This document shows, piece after piece, positions 6,774-12,446 of a DNA stretch of 12,446 nucleotides. The position numbers and the translations under genes were made by a program. Origin of the DNA: UBA4844 sp050943255 (GTDB lineage: Bacteria > Bacillota > Syntrophomonadia > Syntrophomonadales > Syntrophomonadaceae); NCBI GenBank assembly GCA_050943255.1, contig JBMNOV010000051.1:1-12446 (forward strand), written 5' to 3'. The stretch's first letter is position 1. Every line of letters begins with the position of its first letter. Under the pieces are notes generated by a model. It had not been told where the DNA came from, made no database searches, and saw only the letters and a list, made by a program, of their open reading frames with translations.

Positions 6774-7874
6774 TTACATTAGCTCTTGTAGAAGTTCGGG
6801 CGAAGGTTCGTTAGGTATAGTAGCTATTGCCTGACCCTGGTAGGTGAAAACTTCATAATCCTGATCAGTAATCTCCCCTATTACAGCTGCAATACCATTC
6901 TTGCTGCGAACCGCTTCTAATACCTCATCAACATGTTCTGGTTCTACCTGAATTAGCATCCGGGCTTGGGTCTCGCAGATAAAGATTTCCTCCGGAGTAA
7001 TTTTTTCTGTTTTTACCGGCACTTTGTCCAGTTCCACTTTAGCTCCCAATTTTCCATATCGGGCTGATTCACATACAGCCGCCCCTATACCAGCTGCTCC
7101 AAGGTCTGAGCAGGCCTTAATTTTCCCAGTGGCAAAAGCGGCTAAAGTTGCCTCCATGGTAATTTTTTCCTCTTTAAAGCAGGCAACTGCAGGCTCCATA
7201 ACTGTTACTAACCCGGCTCTATACAGGGTATCATTGCCATCTGTTCCTGTCTCTCCGATAATAATTATTTTGTCGCCAGGGGACTTGGCCGGTTTGGTAA
7301 GGGGTTTTTCCGTAATTTGTTTACCAATAATTGAAACTACAGTAGCGGGAACGATATCGCTAAATGAAGTCGAAAAACCACCACCAACCACAAATACACC
7401 CATGTTCTCACACATATCAGCAATACCTTTAAGCATTAAATTAATCCTATCCTGACTGGTCATAACCTCACATTTACCACAAGTACATAGGCCTTCAAAA
7501 CCACAGGGACCGACAACAACTTCTTCTTCCAATGGACGGGTACCAATGAAGTCTAGCAAAAACATAGGCCTCGCTCCCATGGCTACTACATCCCGCATAG
7601 CACCTCCAGCTCCGGTTGCTGCAGCATCATATGGCCGGGGAACACAAGGTGAGCAGTGGCTTTCCATTTTAGCTGTTATGAAACAATCAGTGCCAGGAAT
7701 TTTAAAAACAGCAGCATCATCATTAGCATCAGGCCCTACCAATAAGGCCCCGGGCCAGATTTTTTCAACTTTTTGATTAAGCTGTTTAAATAAACCGAAA
7801 TCAATTGCCTTATCAGTATTGTGGTGCAAGTGAACAAACAGTGCATGAATCAGAGCTCTTTCAACTTTATTCAT
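6774..7874 (-). CDS. Half-length PurL/AIR-synthase-like ATP-binding protein, cysteine-rich
   Basis: A member of the PurM/PurL/SelD/HypE ATP-binding superfamily. The 366 residues correspond to one A-B domain half of PurL (about 740). Recognisable PurL features are ATGAGGAMRDVVAMGARP (86-103), FVVGGG (161-166), ACSDLGAAGIG (254-264) and CETQARML (300-307, PurL SESQERML). The PurL active-site segment ETHNHP reads ESHCSPC (71-77): His73 is kept, the second His is lost and Cys74/Cys77 gained. A further cluster, C124-x5-C130-x-C132-x2-C135, sits in an insert after the first motif block. These cysteines suggest metal or Fe-S binding, or a thiol site. Purine synthesis is therefore unlikely to be its job; true function unknown. 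ATG 7874 has AGGAGG 6 bases upstream. Apparently monocistronic, with a strong terminator. Confidence 0.8.
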   Translation of the reverse strand: MNKVERALIHALFVHLHHNTDKAIDFGLFKQLNQKVEKIWPGALLVGPDANDDAAVFKIPGTDCFITAKMESHCSPCVPRPYDAAATGAGGAMRDVVAMGARPMFLLDFIGTRPLEEEVVVGPCGFEGLCTCGKCEVMTSQDRINLMLKGIADMCENMGVFVVGGGFSTSFSDIVPATVVSIIGKQITEKPLTKPAKSPGDKIIIIGETGTDGNDTLYRAGLVTVMEPAVACFKEEKITMEATLAAFATGKIKACSDLGAAGIGAAVCESARYGKLGAKVELDKVPVKTEKITPEEIFICETQARMLIQVEPEHVDEVLEAVRSKNGIAAVIGEITDQDYEVFTYQGQAIATIPNEPSPELLQELM

Positions 7875-7903
7875 AATTTTCCTCCTATTTTGAGATACTT
7901 TAT

Positions 7904-7909
7904 ATTATA
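7904..7909 (-). promoter_or_regulatory. Possible -10 box for the PurL-like gene
   Basis: The minus strand reads TATAAT 30 bases before the ATG. Only a weak -35 (TTGGAA, 15-base spacing) is visible upstream. Confidence 0.4.
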
Positions 7910-7960
7910 TCAACTAACTACTTCTTCCAACTACATTTTTGCTTGACAATTAATATTTAT

Positions 7961-8005
7961 TCATAACCACGTCATAACCATGGGGACGGTCCTTGCGGTC
8001 TTTTC
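7961..8005. repeat. Possible remnant of a dispersed REP-like repeat
   Basis: CATAACCACGTCATAACCA contains the direct repeat CATAACCA and is followed by TGGGGACGGTCCTTGCGGTC. G+C-rich GGGGACGGT(T/C)CT strings of this type recur in many Clostridia as ends of small dispersed repeats tied to IS200-like (RAYT) transposases. It stands out from the AT-rich spacer and ends just past the DUF6530-like gene. One copy only is seen here, so the class is a guess. Confidence 0.35.
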
Positions 8006-8014
8006 AAAAATCCA

Positions 8015-8494
8015 TTAATAACCCATTTCCTTTAGTATCCTTGATAATGTTTGTAAGCGTTCTCCAATTAGTTCCCCATTGTCACTAAGAGCTTGATTAA
8101 ATAATTTTATATCTTCATCTATTTTTTCATTATCGGTACATATAGCTACCGTCATTGCATCTCCTTGCAATCCTACTCTGTCTATAACAGGCTTTTGTGT
8201 ATCATATAACTTTTCATACCTATACGCATCTTGAAAGTGCTGCATAGTTCTACAAACAAGAATTGCTAAATCAAGTACCCGATGAAGGGGCAATTCTTCT
8301 GACTGTCTTGACCATTTTTCTCCTGTATGCCTCCATACCTTAGCCGAAATATCTACCTTTCCTCTATCATTCCACTGTGCTAACCCTAGCGAAAGCCCCT
8401 TTGCATCTGTTTTATATGCATATCGGCCATCAACATTTTCATAGTTTTCAGATACAATAACTGGTTTATGCTTTAAAGCAGTTGGGATTTTCAT
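8015..8494 (-). CDS. Small conserved hypothetical protein (probably DUF6530 family)
   Basis: A 159-residue soluble protein with no signal peptide, membrane segment or catalytic motif that I can recognise. From memory, its start (LKHKPVIVSENYENVDGRYA) and GLSLGLAQWNDRGKVDISAK match the uncharacterised DUF6530 family of Firmicutes; this needs a database check. Balanced composition and a normal start argue that it is a real, conserved cytosolic protein. GGAGGTG lies 4 bases before ATG 8494, and a near-consensus sigma-A promoter lies about 60 bases upstream. It is divergent from the sigma-54 activator gene and shares its ~350-base upstream region; no functional link is evident. Confidence 0.7.
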   Translation of the reverse strand: MKIPTALKHKPVIVSENYENVDGRYAYKTDAKGLSLGLAQWNDRGKVDISAKVWRHTGEKWSRQSEELPLHRVLDLAILVCRTMQHFQDAYRYEKLYDTQKPVIDRVGLQGDAMTVAICTDNEKIDEDIKLFNQALSDNGELIGERLQTLSRILKEMGY

Positions 8495-8554
8495 TCGGCA
8501 CCTCCATTTTTATTACTAGTTTACTAATTAACTATATTACTAAATAATAATTCG

Positions 8555-8583
8555 ATTTTAACCAACATCTTATGGCTTGTCAA
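8555..8583 (-). promoter_or_regulatory. Strong sigma-A promoter of the DUF6530-like gene
   Basis: On the minus strand TTGACA (8578-8583) is followed by exactly 17 bases and then TAAAAT (8555-8560), one mismatch from full consensus. Transcription would start near 8548, giving a leader of about 54 bases. Confidence 0.8.
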
Positions 8584-8640
8584 TATATAATTATATAAAG
8601 AGCTTTTGAAGCTAGTAGCGTGTAGTAGACGAGTTAATAA

Positions 8641-8654
8641 TGGAGATATCTCCA
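8641..8654. promoter_or_regulatory. Perfect 14-bp palindrome, possible operator
   Basis: TGGAGATATCTCCA is its own reverse complement. It lies in the divergent spacer, 57 bases upstream of the DUF6530-like -35 and 57 bases upstream of the activator -35. Its core GAGATATCT recurs at 10973-10981, in the leader of the sigma-54-controlled dehydrogenase. Confidence 0.4.
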
Positions 8655-8710
8655 AAATAACTGCATAATTGATACCTTAATATATAATTACTTTGGTAAA
8701 TTGAATAGTA

Positions 8711-8739
8711 TTGACATTTGTTTTTACTTAACTTATTTA
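8711..8739 (+). promoter_or_regulatory. Probable sigma-A promoter of the sigma-54 activator gene
   Basis: A perfect -35 TTGACA (8711-8716), a 17-base spacer and a poor -10 TATTTA (8734-8739). A better TATAAT at 8764-8769 has no matching -35. The leader is about 95 bases and contains ATATGCAG twice (8739-8746 and 8785-8792), with an inverse CTGCAT at 8661-8666; these are possible regulator half-sites. Confidence 0.5.
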
Positions 8740-8841
8740 TATGCAGAAGTTTGGAAGCTTATATATAATGGGATTTAAGCCGAAATATGCAGGCTAATCT
8801 TTTTTGATATATATTATCATTCTTTTAAAGAAGGTGGGACA

Positions 8842-10797
8842 TTGTTTAATAAGCAAAACAGATTAGATATTAAGAAATCCTGGCAAGACTTTCAGAATAA
8901 CAAAACGGTGGAAACTGATCGTGTCCGCAAGGTGATTCTTGATTCATGGAAGCGGAGCCAACAGTACGGTATAAATGCCTTAAATCAAAATAAACAGTTG
9001 TGCTCACCTGAAGTACTAAAAAAGAGGCAAGCGAACAATAAAATTTTATTGAATGCAGCCCATGATTACTTGGAAGATCTCTATTCCAAGGTTTTAAATA
9101 GCCAGGGTATCGTGGTTTTGTCTGATGCTAAAGGTACTATTATCTTTGCTCTGGGCGACGAAAAAACCATGCGAGAAACTACGGCACCTGAACCTGGCCA
9201 AGACTGTAGTGAAGCAACCATAGGAACCAACGGAGTAGGGACCTGCTTGACATTAAAAAGACCTATCCAGATATGGGCTGAGGAACATTATTATAAGGGT
9301 AATCATATATGGTATTGTTCCGCAGCCCCCATTTTTGACCCGGTAGGTAATATGCTCGGCTGTTTAAATGTTACTGGTACTTCGCAAAGTGTGCATACTC
9401 ATACCTTAGGCATGGTTTTGGGGATGGCCAATGCCATTGAAAGACAAATAAAAATCAACCAAATTACTGACGAAAATCAAAAAGTTATTCGCAAACAAGA
9501 AATAATTCTGAACTTGATTACAGATGGGGTCTTAATAGTTGATAGAGCCGGTATAATAACTGAAATAAATCAGCATGCCCTGCAAATGTTTGGCATAGCT
9601 AAAAACGAGGTTGTAAATCAACCGATAGCAAAGCTTATCCCTTCTGGATTGGATATTGAGGATATTTTTACTAAGCAACAAATGCTTAAGAATAAGGAAA
9701 TTGATTTTGTATTATATGGCAAAGATTTGTCCTGCACCGTTTCTACGGCTATCAGTAGGAACGAAAAAGGTCAGCCAGAGAGCTTAGTCTTAACCTTTAC
9801 TCCCAGCAAGAAAATTCATGCCTTGGTCAACCAGGTGACAGGTTCCGTTGCCAGGTATACTTTCAAACAAATGATAGGTCGCTCAACAGTTTTTCAGGAG
9901 ACAATCCGTGAGGGCAAACTGGCGGCTCTGTCCAGTTCCAATGTCTTGATTACCGGAGAAAGTGGGACAGGGAAAGAACTCATGGCTCAAGCTATTCATA
10001 ATGCCAGTAACCGATTCCATAAGCCTTTCATAGTTATAAATTGTGGTGCTTTGCCCCGCGGATTAATAGTCAGTGAGCTATTTGGTTATGAGGAAGGATC
10101 TTTTACCGGTTCCAAAAAAGGTGGCAATCCGGGAAAATTTGAACTTGCAGACGGAGGCACTATTTTCCTGGATGAAATAGGCGAATTACCGTTGGATGTC
10201 CAGGCTACTTTACTTCGGATCATACAAGATAAGGTAGTTCACCGCATTGGCAGCAGCAAACCCAAACCGATTGATGTCAGGATCATTGCCGCCACCAATA
10301 AGAATTTAGCGGAGGAGGTTCTAAATAAAACCTTCCGCCAAGATCTCTTTTACCGCTTAAATGTTCTTACCATTAACATGCCTAGTTTGAGAGACCGTAA
10401 GGAAGATTTGGACGCCTTGATAAATAGTACGATGGAGAGATTAAAAAACCAAACCAACAAATTCTATCTGACCATCGATAGCCAAACCATGGATTTACTA
10501 AAAAGATATGAGTGGCCTGGCAATATACGCGAACTGGAAAACGTTTTGGAAAGAGCAGCCAATATATGCGAGGATTTAGTAATCAAGTGCAGTGATTTGC
10601 CCAAGCACTTTACCAGAGAAAGTGTTAAAGCAGCACCAAACATCACTATTGCTGAACAAAATGAAAAGACTTTAATCATAGATATGTTGCGGGAGACCAA
10701 CGGAAACATTAAGAAGACCGCTGAAAAACTAGGCATTGCCCGCAATACTGTATACCGCAAAATAAAAAAATATAATATTACTAGCGATTTCTGGTGA
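8842..10797 (+). CDS. Sigma-54-dependent transcriptional activator (GAF-PAS-AAA+-Fis), AcoR-like
   Basis: A bacterial enhancer-binding protein that remodels sigma-54 RNA polymerase with ATP. The 651 residues contain an AcoR-type N-terminus and GAF sensor (~80-200, including ATIGTNGVGTCL and PIQIWAEEHY), a PAS domain (~215-320, ITDGVLIVDRAGIITEIN) and the AAA+ domain (~342-575). The AAA+ domain has Walker A GESGTGKE (372-379), a sigma-54 contact loop GSFTGS (419-424), Walker B IFLDE (441-445), arginine-finger FRQDLFYRL (498-506) and WPGNIREL (558-565). A Fis-type helix-turn-helix closes it (~620-645, NIKKTAEKLGIARNTVYRKI). The GAFTGA loop is altered at two Ala positions, but Phe, Thr and Gly are kept. 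There is no receiver domain, so a ligand is sensed directly. The TTG start is supported by AAGGTGG at 8831-8837. It probably controls the dehydrogenase gene downstream. Confidence 0.93.
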   Translation: MFNKQNRLDIKKSWQDFQNNKTVETDRVRKVILDSWKRSQQYGINALNQNKQLCSPEVLKKRQANNKILLNAAHDYLEDLYSKVLNSQGIVVLSDAKGTIIFALGDEKTMRETTAPEPGQDCSEATIGTNGVGTCLTLKRPIQIWAEEHYYKGNHIWYCSAAPIFDPVGNMLGCLNVTGTSQSVHTHTLGMVLGMANAIERQIKINQITDENQKVIRKQEIILNLITDGVLIVDRAGIITEINQHALQMFGIAKNEVVNQPIAKLIPSGLDIEDIFTKQQMLKNKEIDFVLYGKDLSCTVSTAISRNEKGQPESLVLTFTPSKKIHALVNQVTGSVARYTFKQMIGRSTVFQETIREGKLAALSSSNVLITGESGTGKELMAQAIHNASNRFHKPFIVINCGALPRGLIVSELFGYEEGSFTGSKKGGNPGKFELADGGTIFLDEIGELPLDVQATLLRIIQDKVVHRIGSSKPKPIDVRIIAATNKNLAEEVLNKTFRQDLFYRLNVLTINMPSLRDRKEDLDALINSTMERLKNQTNKFYLTIDSQTMDLLKRYEWPGNIRELENVLERAANICEDLVIKCSDLPKHFTRESVKAAPNITIAEQNEKTLIIDMLRETNGNIKKTAEKLGIARNTVYRKIKKYNITSDFW

Positions 10798-10817
10798 TTT
10801 TAATTCAGATTGTATGG

Positions 10818-10870
10818 TGCGCCAAATAAGAACATGCGCAATGTAGTATGTTGCTTTTTGGCGCATTTTT
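10818..10870 (+). terminator. Long hairpin terminator after the activator gene
   Basis: TGCGCCAAA (10818-10826) pairs perfectly with TTTGGCGCA (10857-10865), and the loop holds a second stem, AACAT (10831-10835) with ATGTT (10848-10852). TTTTT follows at 10866-10870. It separates transcription of the activator from the sigma-54 promoter. Being palindromic and 65-110 bases upstream of that promoter, it could double as an enhancer site. Confidence 0.75.
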
Positions 10871-10885
10871 ATTACTCTTTTACCC

Positions 10886-10901
10886 TGTCGTAAATTGTAC
10901 A
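10886..10901 (+). promoter_or_regulatory. Possible enhancer-binding-protein site (TGT-N10-ACA)
   Basis: TGTCGTAAATTGTACA has the TGT-N10-ACA spacing known for NifA-type upstream activator sequences, 28 bases before the -24 box. That is closer than most enhancers (80-150 bases), and this activator is AcoR-like rather than NifA, so it is a weak candidate. Confidence 0.3.
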
Positions 10902-10929
10902 TTTGGGTCATATTGCGCTTTATTTCACT

Positions 10930-10945
10930 TGGCATGAATCTTGCT
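10930..10945 (+). promoter_or_regulatory. Sigma-54 (-24/-12) promoter of the dehydrogenase gene
   Basis: TGGCATGAATCTTGCT matches the consensus TGGCAYG-N4-TTGCW at every conserved position, with GG (10931-10932) and GC (10943-10944) correctly spaced. Transcription should begin near 10956, leaving a ~70-base leader. It lies between a sigma-54 activator gene and the SDR gene, so the regulatory link is well supported. Confidence 0.92.
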
Positions 10946-10990
10946 TAATATTTATGGTAATAACACAATATCGAGATATCTTTTTTTAGG

Positions 10991-11006
10991 TATTGTAAAA
11001 ACAATA
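10991..11006 (+). promoter_or_regulatory. Small stem-loop in the dehydrogenase leader
   Basis: TATTGT and ACAATA form a perfect 6-bp stem around AAAA, ending 6 bases before the AAGGAG ribosome binding site (11013-11018). It might affect translation or mRNA stability; the stem is AU-rich and weak. Confidence 0.35.
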
Positions 11007-11025
11007 TTATGGAAGGAGAAGTCTA

Positions 11026-11781
11026 ATGTCGAACGATTTCCAAGGGAAAATAGCTATTGTTTCCGGGGGAGGATCTGGAATCGGTGCCGAAACGGCTAAA
11101 ATCCTCGCAGCCGGGGGGGCATCAGTCGTTTTGTCTGATATAAGTCTACCGGCTGCGGAAGGTATCGCGGATGAGATTATAAAAGCCGGGGGCAAAGCGG
11201 TGGCATTTCAAGCGGATGTTTCAAAGGTTGAAGATGCTGAAGCTACAGTTGAATTTGCCAAAAAGACATATGGCGGTTTACATCTGGCGTTTAATAATGC
11301 CGGTATCGTAGGCCCAGAGCAATATGTTGGTGATCTCACACCTGAAGGTTGGCGGAGTGTTATTGACGTCAATTTAAATGGCGTATTCTATGCCATGCAC
11401 TACCAGATTCCAGCAATTTTAGCATCGGGCGGGGGTGCAATCGTAAACACTTCTTCGATTGCTGGTTTTATCGGGATTGCCGATCTGAGCGCCTATTGTG
11501 CTTCCAAGCACGGAGTTGCTGGTCTCACAAAGGCAGCCTCGATCGAATATGGTTGCCAAGGTATCCGCATTAACTCGCTACACCCAGGCTATGTCATGAC
11601 CCCGCTCATTGCTCAGTGGACGGACACCGAACTTAAGGAAACATTGATAGGGCAGCATCCAATTGGTCGACTAGCTGAACCGAAAGAGATCGCCGAAGTT
11701 GCCTGTTTCCTACTTTCGGAAAAGGCTTCATTCATGAGCGGTTCTCAAGTCGTTGTTGATGGTGGATTCCTTAGTGTATAA
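11026..11781 (+). CDS. NAD(H)-type short-chain dehydrogenase/reductase under sigma-54 control
   Basis: A cytosolic oxidoreductase of the classical SDR family, 251 residues, the usual length. Seen in order: glycine-rich loop SGGGSGIG (13-20), Asp38 after the second strand (favouring NAD over NADP), ADV (63-65), NNAG (90-93), catalytic Asn115, Ser144, Tyr157 and Lys161 (YCASK), PGYVMTP (187-193), and the C-terminal GSQVVVDGG. The protein is complete. Alcohol, sterol, cyclic-diol or 3-oxoacyl-type substrates are all possible; the motifs do not decide. AAGGAG lies 7 bases before ATG 11026. A consensus sigma-54 promoter and an adjacent activator gene indicate induction by a small molecule. Its G+C is higher than that of many neighbours (34/60 and 30/60 in two counted lines), hinting at transfer. 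Confidence 0.93.
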   Translation: MSNDFQGKIAIVSGGGSGIGAETAKILAAGGASVVLSDISLPAAEGIADEIIKAGGKAVAFQADVSKVEDAEATVEFAKKTYGGLHLAFNNAGIVGPEQYVGDLTPEGWRSVIDVNLNGVFYAMHYQIPAILASGGGAIVNTSSIAGFIGIADLSAYCASKHGVAGLTKAASIEYGCQGIRINSLHPGYVMTPLIAQWTDTELKETLIGQHPIGRLAEPKEIAEVACFLLSEKASFMSGSQVVVDGGFLSV

Positions 11782-12026
11782 AACAACACCTTTCCCAGGA
11801 ATACCAAATTAACTGGTCACAGATTAATATTCTTAAACCTCACGGTAATACCAGTTTATCAGTGCGTGAAAATGGTAAACTCGATTGAATGCTGGATAAG
11901 GCACAAAATAACTGCCTAATAAAATGGGCAACTCTTCTCTGAAATAAGATCAGTTTTTGGATCTATTGATCTGTTTGACAAGATATACAATTTCACTCAA
12001 CTTATATAACAGGATTTATGTTCAAG
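11782..12026. other. Gene-free stretch after the dehydrogenase gene
   Basis: No convincing gene. The longest frame of interest (+ strand, about 11781-11888, overlapping the SDR end) has no start codon and reads QINWSQINILKPHGNTSL before a stop. It could be the tail of a broken gene, but I recognise no family. The remainder is AT-rich spacer. Confidence 0.4.
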
Positions 12027-12060
12027 CCAAAAGACCTTTCTGCAAAGAAAGGTCTTTTGG
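12027..12060. terminator. Strong bidirectional Rho-independent terminator
   Basis: A perfect 14-bp stem, CCAAAAGACCTTTC (12027-12040) and GAAAGGTCTTTTGG (12047-12060), has a TGCAAA loop. The A-run and T-run bracket the GACC/GGTC core symmetrically, so it can stop transcription from either side. It lies about 250 bases beyond the SDR stop and is the only evident terminator for that transcript. Confidence 0.85.
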
Positions 12061-12177
12061 TATTCTGATTTCAAAACTATGTTACTATTTATGTTGTTAT
12101 TATATATTCTAAGAGGCTAGGTAACCGTATACTAATTGTTAAAAACCATATAGTCTTTTATTTGGTTGACGAGGTAG

Positions 12178-12408
12178 AAAATCAGGGTTATTACGGAAAT
12201 ATATGCTCAGCCGAAAGAACTATTGTCAGCAGGCAGCAACGCTGCACTCATCTCCCTCTCCCCCCATACCCGTATAATGATTAAACCTGACCAACGCTGT
12301 GATGCTTTAATTGCAAACAGCTCAGCCGAGGTTTGGCTTCCGGCAAACACACAAAATGTATGGCCAGCTAAAGTCGTTTCTGTAGATCCAAAATACCATA
12401 CCTTATAA
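12178..12408 (+). pseudogene. Doubtful coding remnant of unknown family
   Basis: An open frame of about 76 codons ends at TAA 12406-12408. Its first possible start is TTG 12223, with no ribosome binding site; an internal ATG lies at 12277. The translation (for example VWLPANTQNVWPAKVVSVDP) looks protein-like, and the DNA is richer in G+C than the flanks, as real coding DNA often is. It lacks an upstream part and overlaps a TATAAT (12404-12409) that may serve the next gene. It may be the 3' end of a gene lost by deletion, or chance. Confidence 0.25.
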
Positions 12409-12437
12409 TATAATAGGTAAGGTTTTTAGATAAGGAG
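12404..12437 (+). promoter_or_regulatory. Possible -10 box and ribosome binding site for a gene beyond the window
   Basis: TATAAT at 12404-12409 has only a weak -35 (TGTAGA, 12381-12386). AAGGAG at 12432-12437 is a good ribosome binding site. The last base, A at 12446, would be the first base of an ATG at ideal 8-base spacing if TG follows, so a plus-strand gene probably starts at the window edge. Confidence 0.5.
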
Positions 12438-12446
12438 TGTTGCTGA

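Noticed and set aside
7024..7455. Plus-strand open frame of 143 codons inside the PurL-like gene
   Set aside because: Mirror frame of a conserved coding region; Ser/Pro/Ala-rich shadow composition and no family motif.
7943..7948. TTGACA on the plus strand as a promoter
   Set aside because: No -10 box at 16-18 bases and no plus-strand gene downstream.
8495..8841. Riboswitch or small RNA in the divergent spacer
   Set aside because: Only short dyads and promoter elements are visible; no conserved aptamer-like helix set or terminator.
11781..11888. Frame reading QINWSQINILKPHGNTSL as a gene
   Set aside because: No start codon, overlaps the SDR end, too short, and I recognise no family.

Overview
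The window looks like chromosomal DNA of an AT-rich, endospore-forming Firmicute of the class Clostridia. The evidence is a sleB-ypeB spore-germination pair, strong AGGAGG-type ribosome binding sites, frequent TTG start codons and AT-rich spacers. I cannot name the genus. I saw no rRNA, tRNA or CRISPR array.

Layout. Bases 1 to about 110 carry short tandem motifs resembling the end of an IS21-type insertion sequence. A minus-strand block follows: shikimate dehydrogenase (aroE, 284-1144), the last ~42 codons of a lost short-chain dehydrogenase (1260-1388), a membrane-anchored glycoside hydrolase with a CBM9-like tail (1412-3550), and a zinc-ribbon protein made of acidic ~33-residue repeats (3736-4392). 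Divergent from these is the plus-strand sleB-ypeB operon (4594-6491), with a candidate forespore promoter. Next on the minus strand are a half-length, cysteine-rich PurL/AIR-synthase-like protein (6774-7874) with a clear terminator, and a small conserved protein, probably DUF6530 (8015-8494), with a near-consensus sigma-A promoter.

The right third is a probable regulatory module on the plus strand. A GAF-PAS-AAA+-Fis activator of sigma-54 (8842-10797) ends at a long hairpin terminator. A full-consensus -24/-12 sigma-54 promoter (10930-10945) then drives a short-chain dehydrogenase (11026-11781). The simplest reading is that the activator senses a small molecule through GAF/PAS and switches on the oxidoreductase. 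After that come a strong bidirectional terminator, about 380 bases with only a doubtful coding remnant, and a ribosome binding site for a gene starting at or just past the window end.

The items most worth following are the cysteine-rich PurL-like protein, whose ETHNHP-like active-site segment is replaced by ESHCSPC and which carries an extra Cys cluster; the sigma-54 module; and the repeat-built zinc-ribbon protein.
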